From NCBI GenBank assembly GCA_050331475.1, contig JBHJGU010000032.1:1-64000 (forward strand): a stretch of 64,000 nucleotides of DNA. Reading direction: 5' to 3'. The notes below the pieces were generated by a model. It was given only the letters and a program-made list of their open reading frames with translations. It had not been told where the DNA came from and did not search any database. The stretch is from JBHJGU01 sp050331475. GTDB taxonomy: Bacteria; Pseudomonadota; Alphaproteobacteria; Caulobacterales; Maricaulaceae. This document shows, piece by piece, positions 46,105 through 54,920 of the stretch. A program made the position numbers and the translations under genes. How positions within the stretch are numbered: position 1 is the first letter of the stretch; every line of letters begins with the position of its first letter.

Positions 46105-46974
46105 TCATCGACCCGACGCAACGCGGGGATCGAAGGTGACGACGACAGATTTCCAGCGATCGTATTTCTCCACAGGCAGCGTGTAGGGCGCGCATTGGAT
46201 GACGGCCCGCCGCGCACGCTCGCCAGCGGTGCGCAGATAGGGATCGCCCGAGCCGATGATCCGGACACGATCCAACAGCTTAGGCGCGCCGCGCGTCGAG
46301 CCGTCAGGGTTCAAGTTGACCTCCACCTTCACCACCAATTGGGACGGATCCGGGGCGTCCAGCGGGATCCGCCAGCATTTTTCTATTTGAATCCGCAGCG
46401 CGTCGGTTTCCGATAGGGTCAGCGCGTCCCCCGCGCCGACGCTGCGCCGCTCGGGCGCCGGCGGCGTTTCCGATGCGGTTTCCGGTTGCGCGCGCGCTTC
46501 ATCTTGCTTGCGGTTCACCAATTCATTGAGCCGGGCGAGATCCAAACTGGGCTCCGGTTCCGGCTCCGGCTCCGGCGCAGGTTCTGCTTCCGGCTCGGGG
46601 TCAGGCTCCGGTTCGGGCTCAGGCTCCGATTCGGGCTCAGGGTCCGGCTCGGGCTCCGGCTCAGGCTCCGGCTCGGGCTCAGGTTCCGGCTCGGGCTCAG
46701 GTTCCGGGAGCGGAATCGCTTCGGGTTCCGGCGGTGGGGGAGGCGGCGGGGGTGGCGGCGCCACCCGCTCCGGCTCGCGTTCCGGTTCTGGCGGCGGCGT
46801 TTCTGACGTGGCGGCCGCGGCGGAGACATTCGAGGTCTCCCCGATGGAAACAAGTTCGATGGGGATGAGCGGGGGAATCTCCGGGGGTGGTTCAGGCGGA
46901 CGATCCAGCCGAATAAAAGCCGCTGCGAACAGGGCGATGTGGGCGGCGAAGGAGGCCGGTCCGCCGATCTTCAT
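46105..46974 (-). CDS. tolA: TolA, with Pro-Glu repeat linker
   Basis: This is a 289-residue inner-membrane anchored protein. One N-terminal membrane helix ([15 protein letters not shown]) is followed by a long linker made of about 40 PE/EP dipeptides (residues 60-145) in place of the usual Ala/Lys/Glu helix. The C-terminal TonB/TolA domain has [37 protein letters not shown] sequence and ends [22 protein letters not shown]. The linker would span the periplasm as a stiff PPII rod. Position between tolR and tolB confirms identity. Confidence 0.93.
   Translation of the reverse strand: MKIGGPASFAAHIALFAAAFIRLDRPPEPPPEIPPLIPIELVSIGETSNVSAAAATSETPPPEPEREPERVAPPPPPPPPPPEPEAIPLPEPEPEPEPEPEPEPEPEPEPDPEPESEPEPEPEPDPEPEAEPAPEPEPEPEPSLDLARLNELVNRKQDEARAQPETASETPPAPERRSVGAGDALTLSETDALRIQIEKCWRIPLDAPDPSQLVVKVEVNLNPDGSTRGAPKLLDRVRIIGSGDPYLRTAGERARRAVIQCAPYTLPVEKYDRWKSVVVTFDPRVASGR
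46548..46725. repeat. Low-complexity tandem repeat encoding the TolA Pro-Glu linker
   Basis: This is a 6-base-type repeat (TCCGGC/TCCGGT/TCGGGC with GAGCCX on the coding strand) across about 180 bases. It produces Gly-Ser and Arg-rich shadow frames on the other strand and frames, which are not genes. Confidence 0.85.
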
Positions 46975-46983
46975 CGACCCCGC

Positions 46984-47433
46984 CTATTCGTCCGCCGCGG
47001 CGGCCACCGCAGCGGGGTCGGTCACTAGCCCGATATTGGAGAAACCCGCTGCGCTCAGCCGCGCCATCACACCGACGACGCAGCCATATTCCGCCGTCCC
47101 ATCGGCGCGGACGAACACCCGCTCCTCATAGCCCGTTTCCCCGATCGCCAGTAGGCGAGGAACCAGGGCGTCGGCCTCCACCTCGGTCTCCTGCAAGAAC
47201 ACCGTGCAATCGGCTTGGATGCTCACGGTCAGCGGTTCCTCGTCGGAAGGGAGCGCGCGCGCCTCGGTCTGGGGCAGGTCAAGCGGAACCCCCACCGTAA
47301 GCAGCGGTGCGGTGACCATGAACACAATCAACAGCACCAACATGACGTCCACAAACGGGGTGACGTTAATCTCCGCACGCGGGGAGAACCGTGGCCCGCC
47401 GCGTCGGCTCGGTCCGGGTAGGCTCGCTCCCAT
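46984..47433 (-). CDS. tolR: Tol-Pal system protein TolR
   Basis: This 149-residue ExbD/TolR protein has an N-terminal membrane helix (VTPFVDVMLVLLIVFMVTAPLL, with the essential Asp in FVDVML). A periplasmic domain follows (VSIQADCTVFLQ, RVFVRADGTAEYGCVVGVMARLSAAGFSNIGLVTD). The ATG at 47433 overlaps the tolQ stop by one base (TGATG). It converts proton flow with TolQ into force on TolA. Confidence 0.96.
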   Translation of the reverse strand: MGASLPGPSRRGGPRFSPRAEINVTPFVDVMLVLLIVFMVTAPLLTVGVPLDLPQTEARALPSDEEPLTVSIQADCTVFLQETEVEADALVPRLLAIGETGYEERVFVRADGTAEYGCVVGVMARLSAAGFSNIGLVTDPAAVAAAADE

Positions 47434-48167
47434 CAAACGCTCCTTTCGGTCAACCGACGCGATAGGATCGCAGACAATTCGTCAGCGTAGGACTCCACTC
47501 GGACGGCGTAGCGCGCGAGATCGGTCGCAAACTTGTTATAGAAAATGACTGCTGGGATCGCGGCCACCAGGCCGAGCGCCGTCGCAAACAGCGCCTCCGC
47601 CAGGCCGGGCGCGACGACGGCCAGGTTGGTGTCTTGGCTTAACGCGATGGAGCGGAACGAGTTCATTATGCCCCAAACTGTGCCGAACAGACCGATAAAG
47701 GGGGCTGACGAGCCGATGGAGGCCAGCACACCGAGCCCGTTTTCCACCCGCGACAGCTCGCGGGTCACCGTTAACCCCATGACGCGGTCAATGCGTTCCT
47801 TTTGGCTTAAAACTTGGGCGTCCGAGGCGGGCCGACTGCGGGCGTCGCGGTATTCGCGCATCGCTGCACGGAACACCTTGGCGAGCGGGTCGCCGGGGCG
47901 TTCGGCGAGCGCTTCGCTGAGTTCGTCTAAGGTTCGGCCCGACCAAAACACGTCCTCGAACCGTCGCGCGCGGGCGCGTAAATTTAAGAACATGAATTGT
48001 TTGTCGATGACGACGCCCCAACTCCATACCGAGGCCGCCACCAACGAGCCCATCACGATTTTCACCACGATATCGGCCTTCAAAAATAAGGCGAGCAAGG
48101 TGAATTCGGCCGCTTCCGGGGCGGCGAGTTCGGCGGCGATCGCGGCCTCTCCGACAGGCAACTGCAT
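47433..48167 (-). CDS. tolQ: Tol-Pal system protein TolQ
   Basis: This 244-residue MotA/TolQ/ExbB proton channel subunit has three membrane helices (LFLKADIVVKIVMGSLVAASVWSWGVV; GLGVLASIGSSAPFIGLFGTVWGIMNSF; LFATALGLVAAIPAVIFYNKF) with a large cytoplasmic loop between the first and second. The ATG at 48167 gives a family-like N-terminus (MQLPVGEA..). It is translationally coupled to tolR. Confidence 0.97.
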   Translation of the reverse strand: MQLPVGEAAIAAELAAPEAAEFTLLALFLKADIVVKIVMGSLVAASVWSWGVVIDKQFMFLNLRARARRFEDVFWSGRTLDELSEALAERPGDPLAKVFRAAMREYRDARSRPASDAQVLSQKERIDRVMGLTVTRELSRVENGLGVLASIGSSAPFIGLFGTVWGIMNSFRSIALSQDTNLAVVAPGLAEALFATALGLVAAIPAVIFYNKFATDLARYAVRVESYADELSAILSRRLTERSV

Positions 48168-48243
48168 GGACTGTTCCCCTAGCTGACGCGCGCCGGAACG
48201 GATCGGACAGCGCTCAATCCGTCCCACGTTCGATGGCGCGCCA

Positions 48244-48756
48244 TTATGACGATTTGAGGACGCGGGGCGGCGACGACCCCCGCGAGCGTTGCTCCAAATA
48301 AGGACTCAAAAGGGTTAGCAAATCCTGGGGCGCGCGTCGCGGGCGACCCTCAGCGTTTACACACGCCGCAATGATCTTGGCCTCCGCAAGCACGCTCGAG
48401 CCGCGCACCAGGGTCTGGTCAATCTCCAACCGCGCGCCGCGTATGGTCTGGTAGAGCGTGCGCACCACAAGCGCGTCGTCCACCTGGGCCGGCGCGCCAT
48501 AGCGCACTCGGATATCGCCGACCACAAACGCCAGCGGATCCGGTCGTGCCCATAGCTCGGCGTGGCCGATCCCGGCTAATCGGAGAAAGTCCGACCGCCC
48601 GCGTTCGAAATACCGCAAATAATTTGCATGATAGACGACGCCGGTGAAATCGGTGTCCTCGTAATAAACGCGCACGTCCAACTCGTGGACGCGATCGATA
48701 AATCGACCGGCGGATGGATGTGGGAGAGGCGACGGCGGCGCGGCGGAAACAGTCAT
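48244..48756 (-). CDS. ybgC: Tol-Pal-associated acyl-CoA thioesterase YbgC
   Basis: This is a 170-residue hotdog-fold thioesterase. The catalytic signature YYEDTDFTGVVYHANYLRYFERGRSDFLR (Asp in DTDFTG) is near residue 26-54, and EIDQTLVRGSSVLAEAKIIAACV follows. It is the conventional first gene of the tol cluster, 76 bases upstream of tolQ. The ATG at 48756 is chosen because the frame beyond it is non-conserved. Confidence 0.94.
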   Translation of the reverse strand: MTVSAAPPSPLPHPSAGRFIDRVHELDVRVYYEDTDFTGVVYHANYLRYFERGRSDFLRLAGIGHAELWARPDPLAFVVGDIRVRYGAPAQVDDALVVRTLYQTIRGARLEIDQTLVRGSSVLAEAKIIAACVNAEGRPRRAPQDLLTLLSPYLEQRSRGSSPPRVLKSS

Positions 48757-49044
48757 AAGACCGCCATGCCAGAGACCGCGGGCGCAAGGCAAGAGGGATC
48801 GGTTTAAGGCCTTAAGCTCAATACAGAACAGATGTTTTGCAAACTGTAAGTTTCTCGCGACGGATAAACGAACGAAAGTAACGTATATTACGTCGACTTT
48901 CTAAAAAATGTGTCGTCGTCTAAATTGTTAACGTGGAAACAAAAAAATTTATCCAATTTAACCGCTCATCAATTTCGCGAGATCAAGGGTTCCGTTCGCA
49001 ATTTCGCAACAAGCGCCGAATTTTGGCTGCTGGAGGCTTTTGAC
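48757..49044. other. Divergent intergenic region, ybgC / chemoreceptor
   Basis: This 288-base AT-richer stretch contains the promoters of both divergent genes. A GTG at 48910 would extend the chemoreceptor by 45 residues, but that part has untypical codon use. The strong ribosome site GGAGG at 49032 favours the ATG at 49045. I see no clear operator. Confidence 0.4.
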
Positions 49045-50529
49045 ATGTTTTTCGCCAAACCCTGCGAGAAAGCCGTGGCGTGGAAACAAGCCGCGGACAC
49101 GCACTTCGCCGTCATCGAATTCGAGCGGGACGGAACCATCCTCGACGCCAATCCCGTGTTCCTCTCGGCTATGGGTTATGAAGCGGGCGACATTGTCGGC
49201 CGTCACCATCGGATGTTCGTCGAGGAGTCCGTGGCTGCATCGCCAGACTACGCCCAATTCTGGCGCGACTTGGCGGCCGGCGAACCCGCGAACGGCCGGT
49301 TCAAGCGCGTGCGCCGCTCCGGCGCGCCCATTTGGATTGAAGCGCTCTACACACCGATCCGCGATGATAAAGGCGATGTAGTGCGTGTCATTAAATTCGC
49401 GCTGGACGTGACGGCGGAAGTCGAGCGCAGCCTGAATTTTGAGGCGCAAATGGCGGCGGTTCATCGGGCCCAAGCGGTGATTAGCTTCACACCTCAAGGC
49501 GATATTCTCGACGCTAACGCCAATTTCCTCGGTGCGACCGGTTACGACCTCGCCGAAATCAAAGGCCGCCACCATCGCATGTTCATGCCCCCCGGTGAGG
49601 CCGATCGCCCCGAATACCGCGCGTTCTGGGCGAAACTGGCGGCGGGCGAAGCCCATAGCGGCCGGTTTAAGCGGGTGAACAAGGCGGGCGAACCGGTCTG
49701 GATCGACGCGGTTTATTGCGCGATCCGCAACACGTCAGGCGTGGTGGAGCGGGTGGTGAAATTCGCCACCGACGTGACCGAACAAGTGCGCCTGCAAGAC
49801 GCCAACGCCGCGCTCATGCACGCCGTGGACGCGAAAATCGCCGAAATCGACGCTAGCATCGCCGCGGTGAACCGTCGCGCGCAATCCGCGGACGCGGCTT
49901 CCGTCGAAGCGGCCCAAACCGTGGACCGCGTCGCCTCGGCCGGTGAGGAATTAGCCAGTTCGGTGCGCGCCATCGCCGATCTGGTGGAGGGCTCGAAAAC
50001 GGCGAGCCAGGTGGTGGTCGATCACGCCCAATCCGCCGACGGAGCCACCGCCGCCTTGGCGCAATCAGCCCAGGCCATGAACGCGGTGATGGATTTGATC
50101 CGCACGATCACCGAAAAGATCAACATCCTCGCGCTCAACGCCACCATTGAGGCGGCGCGCGCCGGAGAGGCCGGCAAAGGCTTCGCCGTGGTCGCCCAAG
50201 AGGTGAAGTCGCTGGCGCGCCAAGTGGCCGACGCGACCGGCTCCATCGGCAATGAAATCACCGCGATCCAGGGGGTGTCTGAAGACGTTGCCGGCGCGTT
50301 GGGTCGGATCCGCGGCTCCATGGCGGAGTTGGACGGCCAGGTCGCCGAAGTTAGCGCCATGGCCACCCAGCAATCCGCCGCAACCGCGGAAATCTCCAAC
50401 AGCATGCAGACGGCCGCGAGCGCAGCGCGCGAAATTGCCGATGCGGTCGGCGAAATCGGCCAAGCCGCCGCCACGGCCTGCGACGCCGCGGGCCAGGCGC
50501 GCCGCGACTTGGCGGCGATGGCTGGCTAA
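49045..50529 (+). CDS. Soluble methyl-accepting chemotaxis protein with two PAS domains
   Basis: This 494-residue receptor has no membrane helix, so it is cytoplasmic. Two PAS domains occupy about 20-125 and 142-248, each with the GRHHRMF motif and a PAC-like [20 protein letters not shown] / [20 protein letters not shown] segment. These resemble haem- or FAD-type redox/energy sensors, though the ligand is not determined. The MCP signalling hairpin covers about 300-490, with the invariant tip [20 protein letters not shown]. It would signal to CheA. No other che gene is in the window. GGAGG precedes the ATG by 9 bases. Confidence 0.93.
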   Translation: MFFAKPCEKAVAWKQAADTHFAVIEFERDGTILDANPVFLSAMGYEAGDIVGRHHRMFVEESVAASPDYAQFWRDLAAGEPANGRFKRVRRSGAPIWIEALYTPIRDDKGDVVRVIKFALDVTAEVERSLNFEAQMAAVHRAQAVISFTPQGDILDANANFLGATGYDLAEIKGRHHRMFMPPGEADRPEYRAFWAKLAAGEAHSGRFKRVNKAGEPVWIDAVYCAIRNTSGVVERVVKFATDVTEQVRLQDANAALMHAVDAKIAEIDASIAAVNRRAQSADAASVEAAQTVDRVASAGEELASSVRAIADLVEGSKTASQVVVDHAQSADGATAALAQSAQAMNAVMDLIRTITEKINILALNATIEAARAGEAGKGFAVVAQEVKSLARQVADATGSIGNEITAIQGVSEDVAGALGRIRGSMAELDGQVAEVSAMATQQSAATAEISNSMQTAASAAREIADAVGEIGQAAATACDAAGQARRDLAAMAG

Positions 50530-50557
50530 GCGTCGTGGTGACTGGCGCCGGTGCGCG

Positions 50558-51217
50558 CTAGCGGTTAAAATTGGCGAACGGGTCGACGTCGCTCGGGGTT
50601 TCGGGTTGCTCTTCGGTTCCCGCCGGCTCCAAAGCGGGACCCTCGTCGACCACCCCTCGGGCGGCGTCGTCGGCGCGTTTTTTCGCGGCCGCTTTGGCGA
50701 CCACGGCGTCCAGCTCGATCTGGGTGCACAGGCCCAGCTGCACCGGGTCGACCGGCTTGATGTTCGCCGCATTCCAATGGCTGCGGTCGCGCACGGACTC
50801 AATGGTGGGTCGGGTGGTGCCCACGAGTTTGGAGATTTGCCCGTCGGTCAATTCCGGATGGTTGCGCAGCAGCCACGCAATGGCGTCGGGCCGGTCTTGG
50901 CGGCGCGACAGCGGGGTGTAGCGGGGGCCTTTCTTCGCCGTCTTGGCGGCCATCTTTTGAACGTCTTGGTGCTTAGCCTCCACCGCGACCATGCGATAGC
51001 CCTCATCGGCTTGGCCTTTTTCGATCTCCTCGCGGGTGAGTTGACCCCCGGCGATCGGGTCGAGCCCGCGCACCCCCGCAGCTACGTCCCCATCCGCAAT
51101 GCCTTTGACCTCCAAATGGTGCAGGCCGCAGAAATCGGCGATCTGGTCAAAGGACAGGCTGGTGTTGTCGATCAACCACACGGCGGTGGCTTTCGGCATC
51201 AGAATCTTCTCGGCCAT
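50558..51217 (-). CDS. trcR: Cell cycle transcriptional regulator TrcR (DUF1013)
   Basis: This 219-residue DUF1013 protein starts MAEKILMPKATAVWLIDNTSLSFDQIADFCGLHHLEVKGIADG. The conserved helix-turn-helix-like RPDAIAWLLRNHPELTDGQISKLVGTTRPTIESVRDRSHWN lies at about 110-150. The family is alphaproteobacterial and linked to cell-cycle control and RNA polymerase. The acidic/Ala C-terminus varies. GAGGAG precedes the ATG at 51217. A terminator-like hairpin lies in its leader (51250-51284). Confidence 0.93.
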   Translation of the reverse strand: MAEKILMPKATAVWLIDNTSLSFDQIADFCGLHHLEVKGIADGDVAAGVRGLDPIAGGQLTREEIEKGQADEGYRMVAVEAKHQDVQKMAAKTAKKGPRYTPLSRRQDRPDAIAWLLRNHPELTDGQISKLVGTTRPTIESVRDRSHWNAANIKPVDPVQLGLCTQIELDAVVAKAAAKKRADDAARGVVDEGPALEPAGTEEQPETPSDVDPFANFNR

Positions 51218-51249
51218 GACGGGGCTCCTCAAGCGCCCGCACGGGACGC

Positions 51250-51284
51250 AAAAACAAAACGACCCGACGCGTTCGCGCCGGGTC
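51250..51284 (-). terminator. Terminator-like hairpin in the trcR leader
   Basis: Leftward, GACCCGGCGC and GCGTCGGGTC form a stem (51284-51261, one mismatch, four-base loop). It is followed by GTTTTGTTTTT, about 33 bases before the trcR ATG. No leftward gene lies immediately upstream, so it is either an attenuator of trcR or the end of a small RNA. Confidence 0.6.
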
Positions 51285-51413
51285 TGGCTTTAGCGGCGCG
51301 CAGCGCACGCTTTCGATCTCAAACATAAGCGCGAACCGACACAGAGGGAAGGGGGGGCGGACGCGAGCGCCCTTGCGCGTTCCTGCTCCGGATTGTCACG
51401 CAACATTCAATAA

Positions 51414-51740
51414 TCTCAGGTTGCGTCATATTCCCAATACCATGAAATTGAATTTCGCGACGGGGTTCGATTATCGGACGTCAATATATCTAAAGACGAT
51501 GACGGTTGGGAGATTGAGATACAGGGTCGCGACGGTGAGCTAGAATTTGAAGGCGTTTTAAATAGTATTATCGTCGACGGTATCGATGTAACGCTCGGGG
51601 AGCTATTAGGCGAAACTGCGGAATCAACACCATTCAGTAATGCTCAAGACGTTAAGAGTCGCATGAATGCCGATGACGCTTATAGTTATTATTCGGAAAT
51701 TTTTGATGAAATCAGTGTTCGGCTTTTGGAGATTGCTTGA
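51414..51740 (+). pseudogene. 5'-truncated gene, RTX/HCBP-like C-terminal segment
   Basis: A frame open from after TAA 51411 to TGA 51738 encodes about 108 residues with no start codon until 51663. The sequence EIEFRDGVRLSDVNISKDDDGW..IQGRDGELEFEGVLNSIIVDGIDV has the FxDGxxL / strand-rich rhythm of haemolysin-type calcium-binding related repeats. An acidic helical end (NADDAYSYYSEIFDEISVRLLEIA) follows. It looks like the tail of a larger secreted protein whose front has been lost. GC is low. Its stop overlaps the next gene's ATG (TGATG). Confidence 0.5.
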
Positions 51741-52423
51741 TGAGGCTTTTCGCGCTGATTGTAGGCTTGTTCTTCGCAGGTGCGGCGTTGGCTGCGTCGC
51801 CAGATATAAGAGTACATGAAAAACTTGTAGATTTTGATCGGAAAGCGGATGTATTTGTTGAGTACCTCAAGTATCTGACGTGGACGAATAAATCGGATGT
51901 TGAAGCTGTTTCGAAACGGGTTGAGGATTCTCATTTGTCATTCCAGCGTTTCAGAAACAAGGAAATTTCGGGCCTCGAGCATTTATTTGACATGTGTCTT
52001 TTTGTAAGTCACGATTTGTCTGAAACGCTTTGGAAAAAAATGCGGCCTGGCGCCTTGTGGGAAGGTAAAGACCTGTTCAGCGAAGAAATCGTTCTGTTGG
52101 ATCATATCTATTATTCTGGAATGAGTTGCGGTTTGTGGTTTGGATTTAACGAATATGGAGCCGCTGCACGTCAATTCTTACGAGAAAAATATCCTAATTA
52201 CACATATTGCCCGCAACCTTTGCCGGACTTCCTCGCTGATATTCCTTGGTGGCGGGACGAGATGCGACCTGAGGCCGCCGTTTTTGTCCAATACGGCCTC
52301 AAGCGACCGGATCGTCTCAAGGAAGAGTTCATCGACGTGTTCCTCGCCGAAGCCTATGTAGACCTCGGTTACATTCAGCTCGATGGCGGACCCTGTCCCG
52401 AGCCTAAGTCGGCGTCAGAATGA
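51740..52423 (+). CDS. Exported accessory protein of unknown function
   Basis: This 227-residue protein has a signal peptide (MRLFALIVGLFFAGAALA). The mature part is helical and rich in aromatic/acidic residues (VDFDRKADVFVEYLKYLTWTNKSD), with several cysteines (FDMCLF, GMSCGLWF, YTYCPQ, GGPCPEP). No family is recognised. It is translationally linked to the truncated RTX-like frame. An RTX-like effector plus periplasmic partner/immunity pair is possible but unproven. The 5' two-thirds is AT-rich and the last 130 bases are GC-rich like the host. The end overlaps the convergent quinone oxidoreductase gene by 20 bases. Confidence 0.65.
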   Translation: MRLFALIVGLFFAGAALAASPDIRVHEKLVDFDRKADVFVEYLKYLTWTNKSDVEAVSKRVEDSHLSFQRFRNKEISGLEHLFDMCLFVSHDLSETLWKKMRPGALWEGKDLFSEEIVLLDHIYYSGMSCGLWFGFNEYGAAARQFLREKYPNYTYCPQPLPDFLADIPWWRDEMRPEAAVFVQYGLKRPDRLKEEFIDVFLAEAYVDLGYIQLDGGPCPEPKSASE

Positions 52424-53393
52424 TTTTGCCCGCATGCTCGCCCGCCTCCATGGCGCGGTGGGCCTCAGCCGCTTGGTCGAGCGGCAACACCCGATCGATC
52501 ACCGGCTTGACCCGGCCGTCGGCGATCCAGGGCCAGACCGCCGCCTTCACGGCGCGGGCGAGGCGGGCTTTCTCCTCGAGCGAACGCGCGCGCAGGGTGG
52601 AGCCGGTCAGCGTCAACCGTTTGAGCATGACGCTGGCCAGATTGATCTCCACCTTGGCGCCTTCCAGAAAGGCGATCTGCACCAATCGGCCATCGGGCTT
52701 CAAAACGTTGAGATTTTTCTGCGTGTACGCGCCGCCAACCATGTCGAGCACCACATCCGCGCCGCCCGCATCCATGACCGCCGTCTCAAAATCCGCGTCT
52801 CGGTAATTGACCACGAGGTCCGCCCCGAGCGCGCGGCAGAGCGCGGCTTTCGCCTCTGTCCCCGCGGTGGCGAACACGCGCGCGCCCCGGGCCTTGGCCA
52901 GTTGGATGGCGGTCGTGCCGATCCCGCTCGCGCCGCCATGCACCAATAGGGTCTCATCGGGCTGAAGCTGGCCGCGCTCAAACACGTTCGCCCACACGGT
53001 GAAAACCGTCTCGGGCAGGCCCGCGGCCTCAACTGCGCTCAGTCCGTTGGGGATGGGCAGGCATTGGCCGTAGGGCGCAACCGCATATTCGGCATACCCG
53101 CCCCCGGGCAGAAGCGCGCACACTTCACGCCCCAGGGCGTCGTCGGGAACGGCGTCGCCCAAGCCGACAATTTCGCCCGCGACTTCGAGGCCCAAGACGT
53201 CCGTCGCGCCGTCGGGCGGGGGGTAGAGGCCTTGGCGCTGCAAGCAATCCGGCCGGTTTACGCCCGCCGCGCGTACTCGGATCAGGACCTCGCCCCGTCC
53301 CGGAATGGGAAGGGCCAGCGTCTCAAGGCGGATCGCTTCGGGCGGTCCAGGGTCGGGCGCCCGCGCGGCGCGCATGGTTTGAGATTTCGCCAT
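52404..53393 (-). CDS. NAD(P)H-quinone oxidoreductase (zinc-free MDR family)
   Basis: This is a 329-residue medium-chain dehydrogenase/reductase of the quinone oxidoreductase/PIG3 type. RAAGVNRPDCLQRQGLYPPPDGATDVLGLEVAGEIVGLG is near residue 41, the cofactor motif HGGASGIGTTAIQLAKARGARVFATAG near 152, and VVLDMVGGAYTQKNLNVLKPDGRLVQIAFLEG near 216 onwards. The catalytic zinc ligands of alcohol dehydrogenases are absent. It transfers hydride to quinones or enals. Confidence 0.92.
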   Translation of the reverse strand: MAKSQTMRAARAPDPGPPEAIRLETLALPIPGRGEVLIRVRAAGVNRPDCLQRQGLYPPPDGATDVLGLEVAGEIVGLGDAVPDDALGREVCALLPGGGYAEYAVAPYGQCLPIPNGLSAVEAAGLPETVFTVWANVFERGQLQPDETLLVHGGASGIGTTAIQLAKARGARVFATAGTEAKAALCRALGADLVVNYRDADFETAVMDAGGADVVLDMVGGAYTQKNLNVLKPDGRLVQIAFLEGAKVEINLASVMLKRLTLTGSTLRARSLEEKARLARAVKAAVWPWIADGRVKPVIDRVLPLDQAAEAHRAMEAGEHAGKIILTPT

Positions 53394-53476
53394 GACCCCC
53401 TCGACCCCAACGCGACATGCGATAAACTAAAGAGTGATTCCAAATCACGGCAAGCGTTCGGAGGCGCACCCCAAGC

Positions 53477-53668
53477 ATGGACGCGGATCATCCTCGCCCG
53501 GCCGATCGTCGGCGAAGCCTAAGCGAGCACGAAGATTTATCGTCTTGGTCCGTGGCGGAGCTGGAGGACCGGATCGCGCGGCTGCGCGCCGAGATGATAC
53601 GCACTGAGGAGACCTTAGGCGCGAAACGCGCCGGGCGGGCCGCCGCGGACGAGGTGTTTAAAGTCTAA
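53477..53668 (+). CDS. DUF1192 protein
   Basis: This 63-residue helical protein contains the DUF1192 core LSSWSVAELEDRIARLRAEMIRTE (about 21-44). The family is alphaproteobacterial, short and of unknown function. It often sits beside rcdA, as here. A ribosome-site-like GGAGG lies 17 bases upstream, which is long. No other start fits. Confidence 0.85.
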   Translation: MDADHPRPADRRRSLSEHEDLSSWSVAELEDRIARLRAEMIRTEETLGAKRAGRAAADEVFKV

Positions 53669-53799
53669 GGCCGCGGAGATGGCTTATCGCTTGCATAACC
53701 GGTCTGTGTGCGTCGACCTGTGACGGGTCAACGATCAGGATGACGAGATCACATCGGCCCCGCGCGATCCCTTGCGGGCGATGAAACGAGGTGGACGGA

Positions 53800-54339
53800 A
53801 TGAGCGACAACCGCACGGCCGCGTTAAACATTTTGCCGGCTGCGAAAGCGGCCCGGATCACCGATTTCGCCGGTTCGGAACTTTTCGCGCGCACGTTTCG
53901 AGAGGGCATGGCCTTGGTGGAGGAAACGGCCGCCTATCTGGACGGTCCGGGTCGGGAGGCCTCCAAGACCTTGCCGCGCGAGGCCGCTTTGGCGTATGCG
54001 GGGGAAAGCATGCGGTTGACCACCCGGCTGATGCAGATATCCTCCTGGCTGCTGGTCCAGCGCGCGGTGCTCGAGGAAGAAATGAGCCCCGCCGAGGCGA
54101 ACCAGGACAAATACCGCTTAGGCGCCGAACAAGTCTGCCGCGGCGACGCGCTCGGCGAGCTTGACGACTTACCCAGTATTTTGACTCACTTGCTCGAACG
54201 CTCTGAGCGACTGTATGAGCGCGTGTTCCGACTCGACCGGCAATTGTTCGGTGAGGAGGAGATTGAACCGGCCAATCCGGTGAATGAACAGATCACCGAC
54301 CTGGAATCCCGACTGAGCGCGGCATTCGGCGGCGTCTAA
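53800..54339 (+). CDS. rcdA: RcdA, regulator of CtrA degradation (DUF1465)
   Basis: This 179-residue DUF1465 protein forms a three-helix bundle in Caulobacter RcdA. FAGSELFARTFREGMALVEETAAYLDGPGR is near residue 22, MRLTTRLMQISSWLLVQRAV near 72, and SERLYERVFRLDRQLF is in the last third. The disordered, acidic C-terminus is kept. RcdA is a ClpXP adaptor component that delivers CtrA and other substrates with CpdR and PopA. The ATG at 53800 is preferred over the GTG at 53791. A strong terminator follows, and rpmE converges from the other side, as in Caulobacter. Confidence 0.93.
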   Translation: MSDNRTAALNILPAAKAARITDFAGSELFARTFREGMALVEETAAYLDGPGREASKTLPREAALAYAGESMRLTTRLMQISSWLLVQRAVLEEEMSPAEANQDKYRLGAEQVCRGDALGELDDLPSILTHLLERSERLYERVFRLDRQLFGEEEIEPANPVNEQITDLESRLSAAFGGV

Positions 54340-54355
54340 TTGTTGGGTCCGGTTT

Positions 54356-54403
54356 GCTGATAAAAAAAGCCCGAGACACGCGTCTCGGGCTTTTTTTATC
54401 AGC
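54356..54403. terminator. Bidirectional intrinsic terminator, rcdA/rpmE
   Basis: A perfect hairpin GCCCGAGAC-acgc-GTCTCGGGC is flanked by seven A's on the left and seven T's on the right, with arms extending to GCTGATAA/TTATCAGC. It serves rcdA rightward and is also well placed to stop rpmE leftward. Confidence 0.95.
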
Positions 54404-54514
54404 GTTGGCCCAGAGCCGTTTTTTAATCCGAGTGGAGAAGCGGCTCTAAGTCTTTGGTTTATCGCGTTTTCGACCCGCAAAACCGATATCACTTTTGCTG
54501 AAAACGCTCTAGGG

Positions 54515-54736
54515 CTATTTGACGAAGCCTTTGAATTTATTCTTAAATCGCGACACCCGACCGCCCCGGTCCATCAAGGTTTGTTGCCCGCCCGTCCAAG
54601 CGGGATGGGTGGACGGGTCAATGTCCAATTGCAGTGTGTCGCCCGGCTTGCCGTAGGTGGACCGGGTTTGGAAGGTGGTTCCGTTCGTCATCACCACATT
54701 GATGATGTGATAATCCGGATGGCCTTCTTTTTTCAT
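54515..54736 (-). CDS. rpmE: Ribosomal protein L31
   Basis: This 73-residue L31 begins [19 protein letters not shown]. It has the family's [24 protein letters not shown] and ends [14 protein letters not shown]. It is the zinc-free form (no CxxC) usual in alphaproteobacteria. It converges on rcdA. Confidence 0.97.
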   Translation of the reverse strand: MKKEGHPDYHIINVVMTNGTTFQTRSTYGKPGDTLQLDIDPSTHPAWTGGQQTLMDRGGRVSRFKNKFKGFVK

Positions 54737-54920
54737 GGCGCTGACCCTGTATCCGCTGGTCTTAAAGCCGATGGCGGTCTCAAAAGTTAGAACGGCGACC
54801 CCCGATCAGGAGCCGCCGCCGTGAGCCGCGGTGGATAACCCAAGCTCCGATCGATTGCAAGCGCTCGCCTGAGCCGGTTCGCCCGCTATAACCCTGTCGC
54901 ACAGTCACGAAAGGGCGGGC

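Noticed and set aside
46508..47131. Rightward Gly-Ser repeat protein opposite tolA
   Set aside because: It is a shadow of the Pro-Glu coding repeat. tolA is fixed by operon position and its conserved ends.
48910..49044. 45-residue N-terminal extension of the chemoreceptor from GTG 48910
   Set aside because: It has AT-rich, atypical codons. GGAGG at 49032 and a family-like start support the ATG at 49045.
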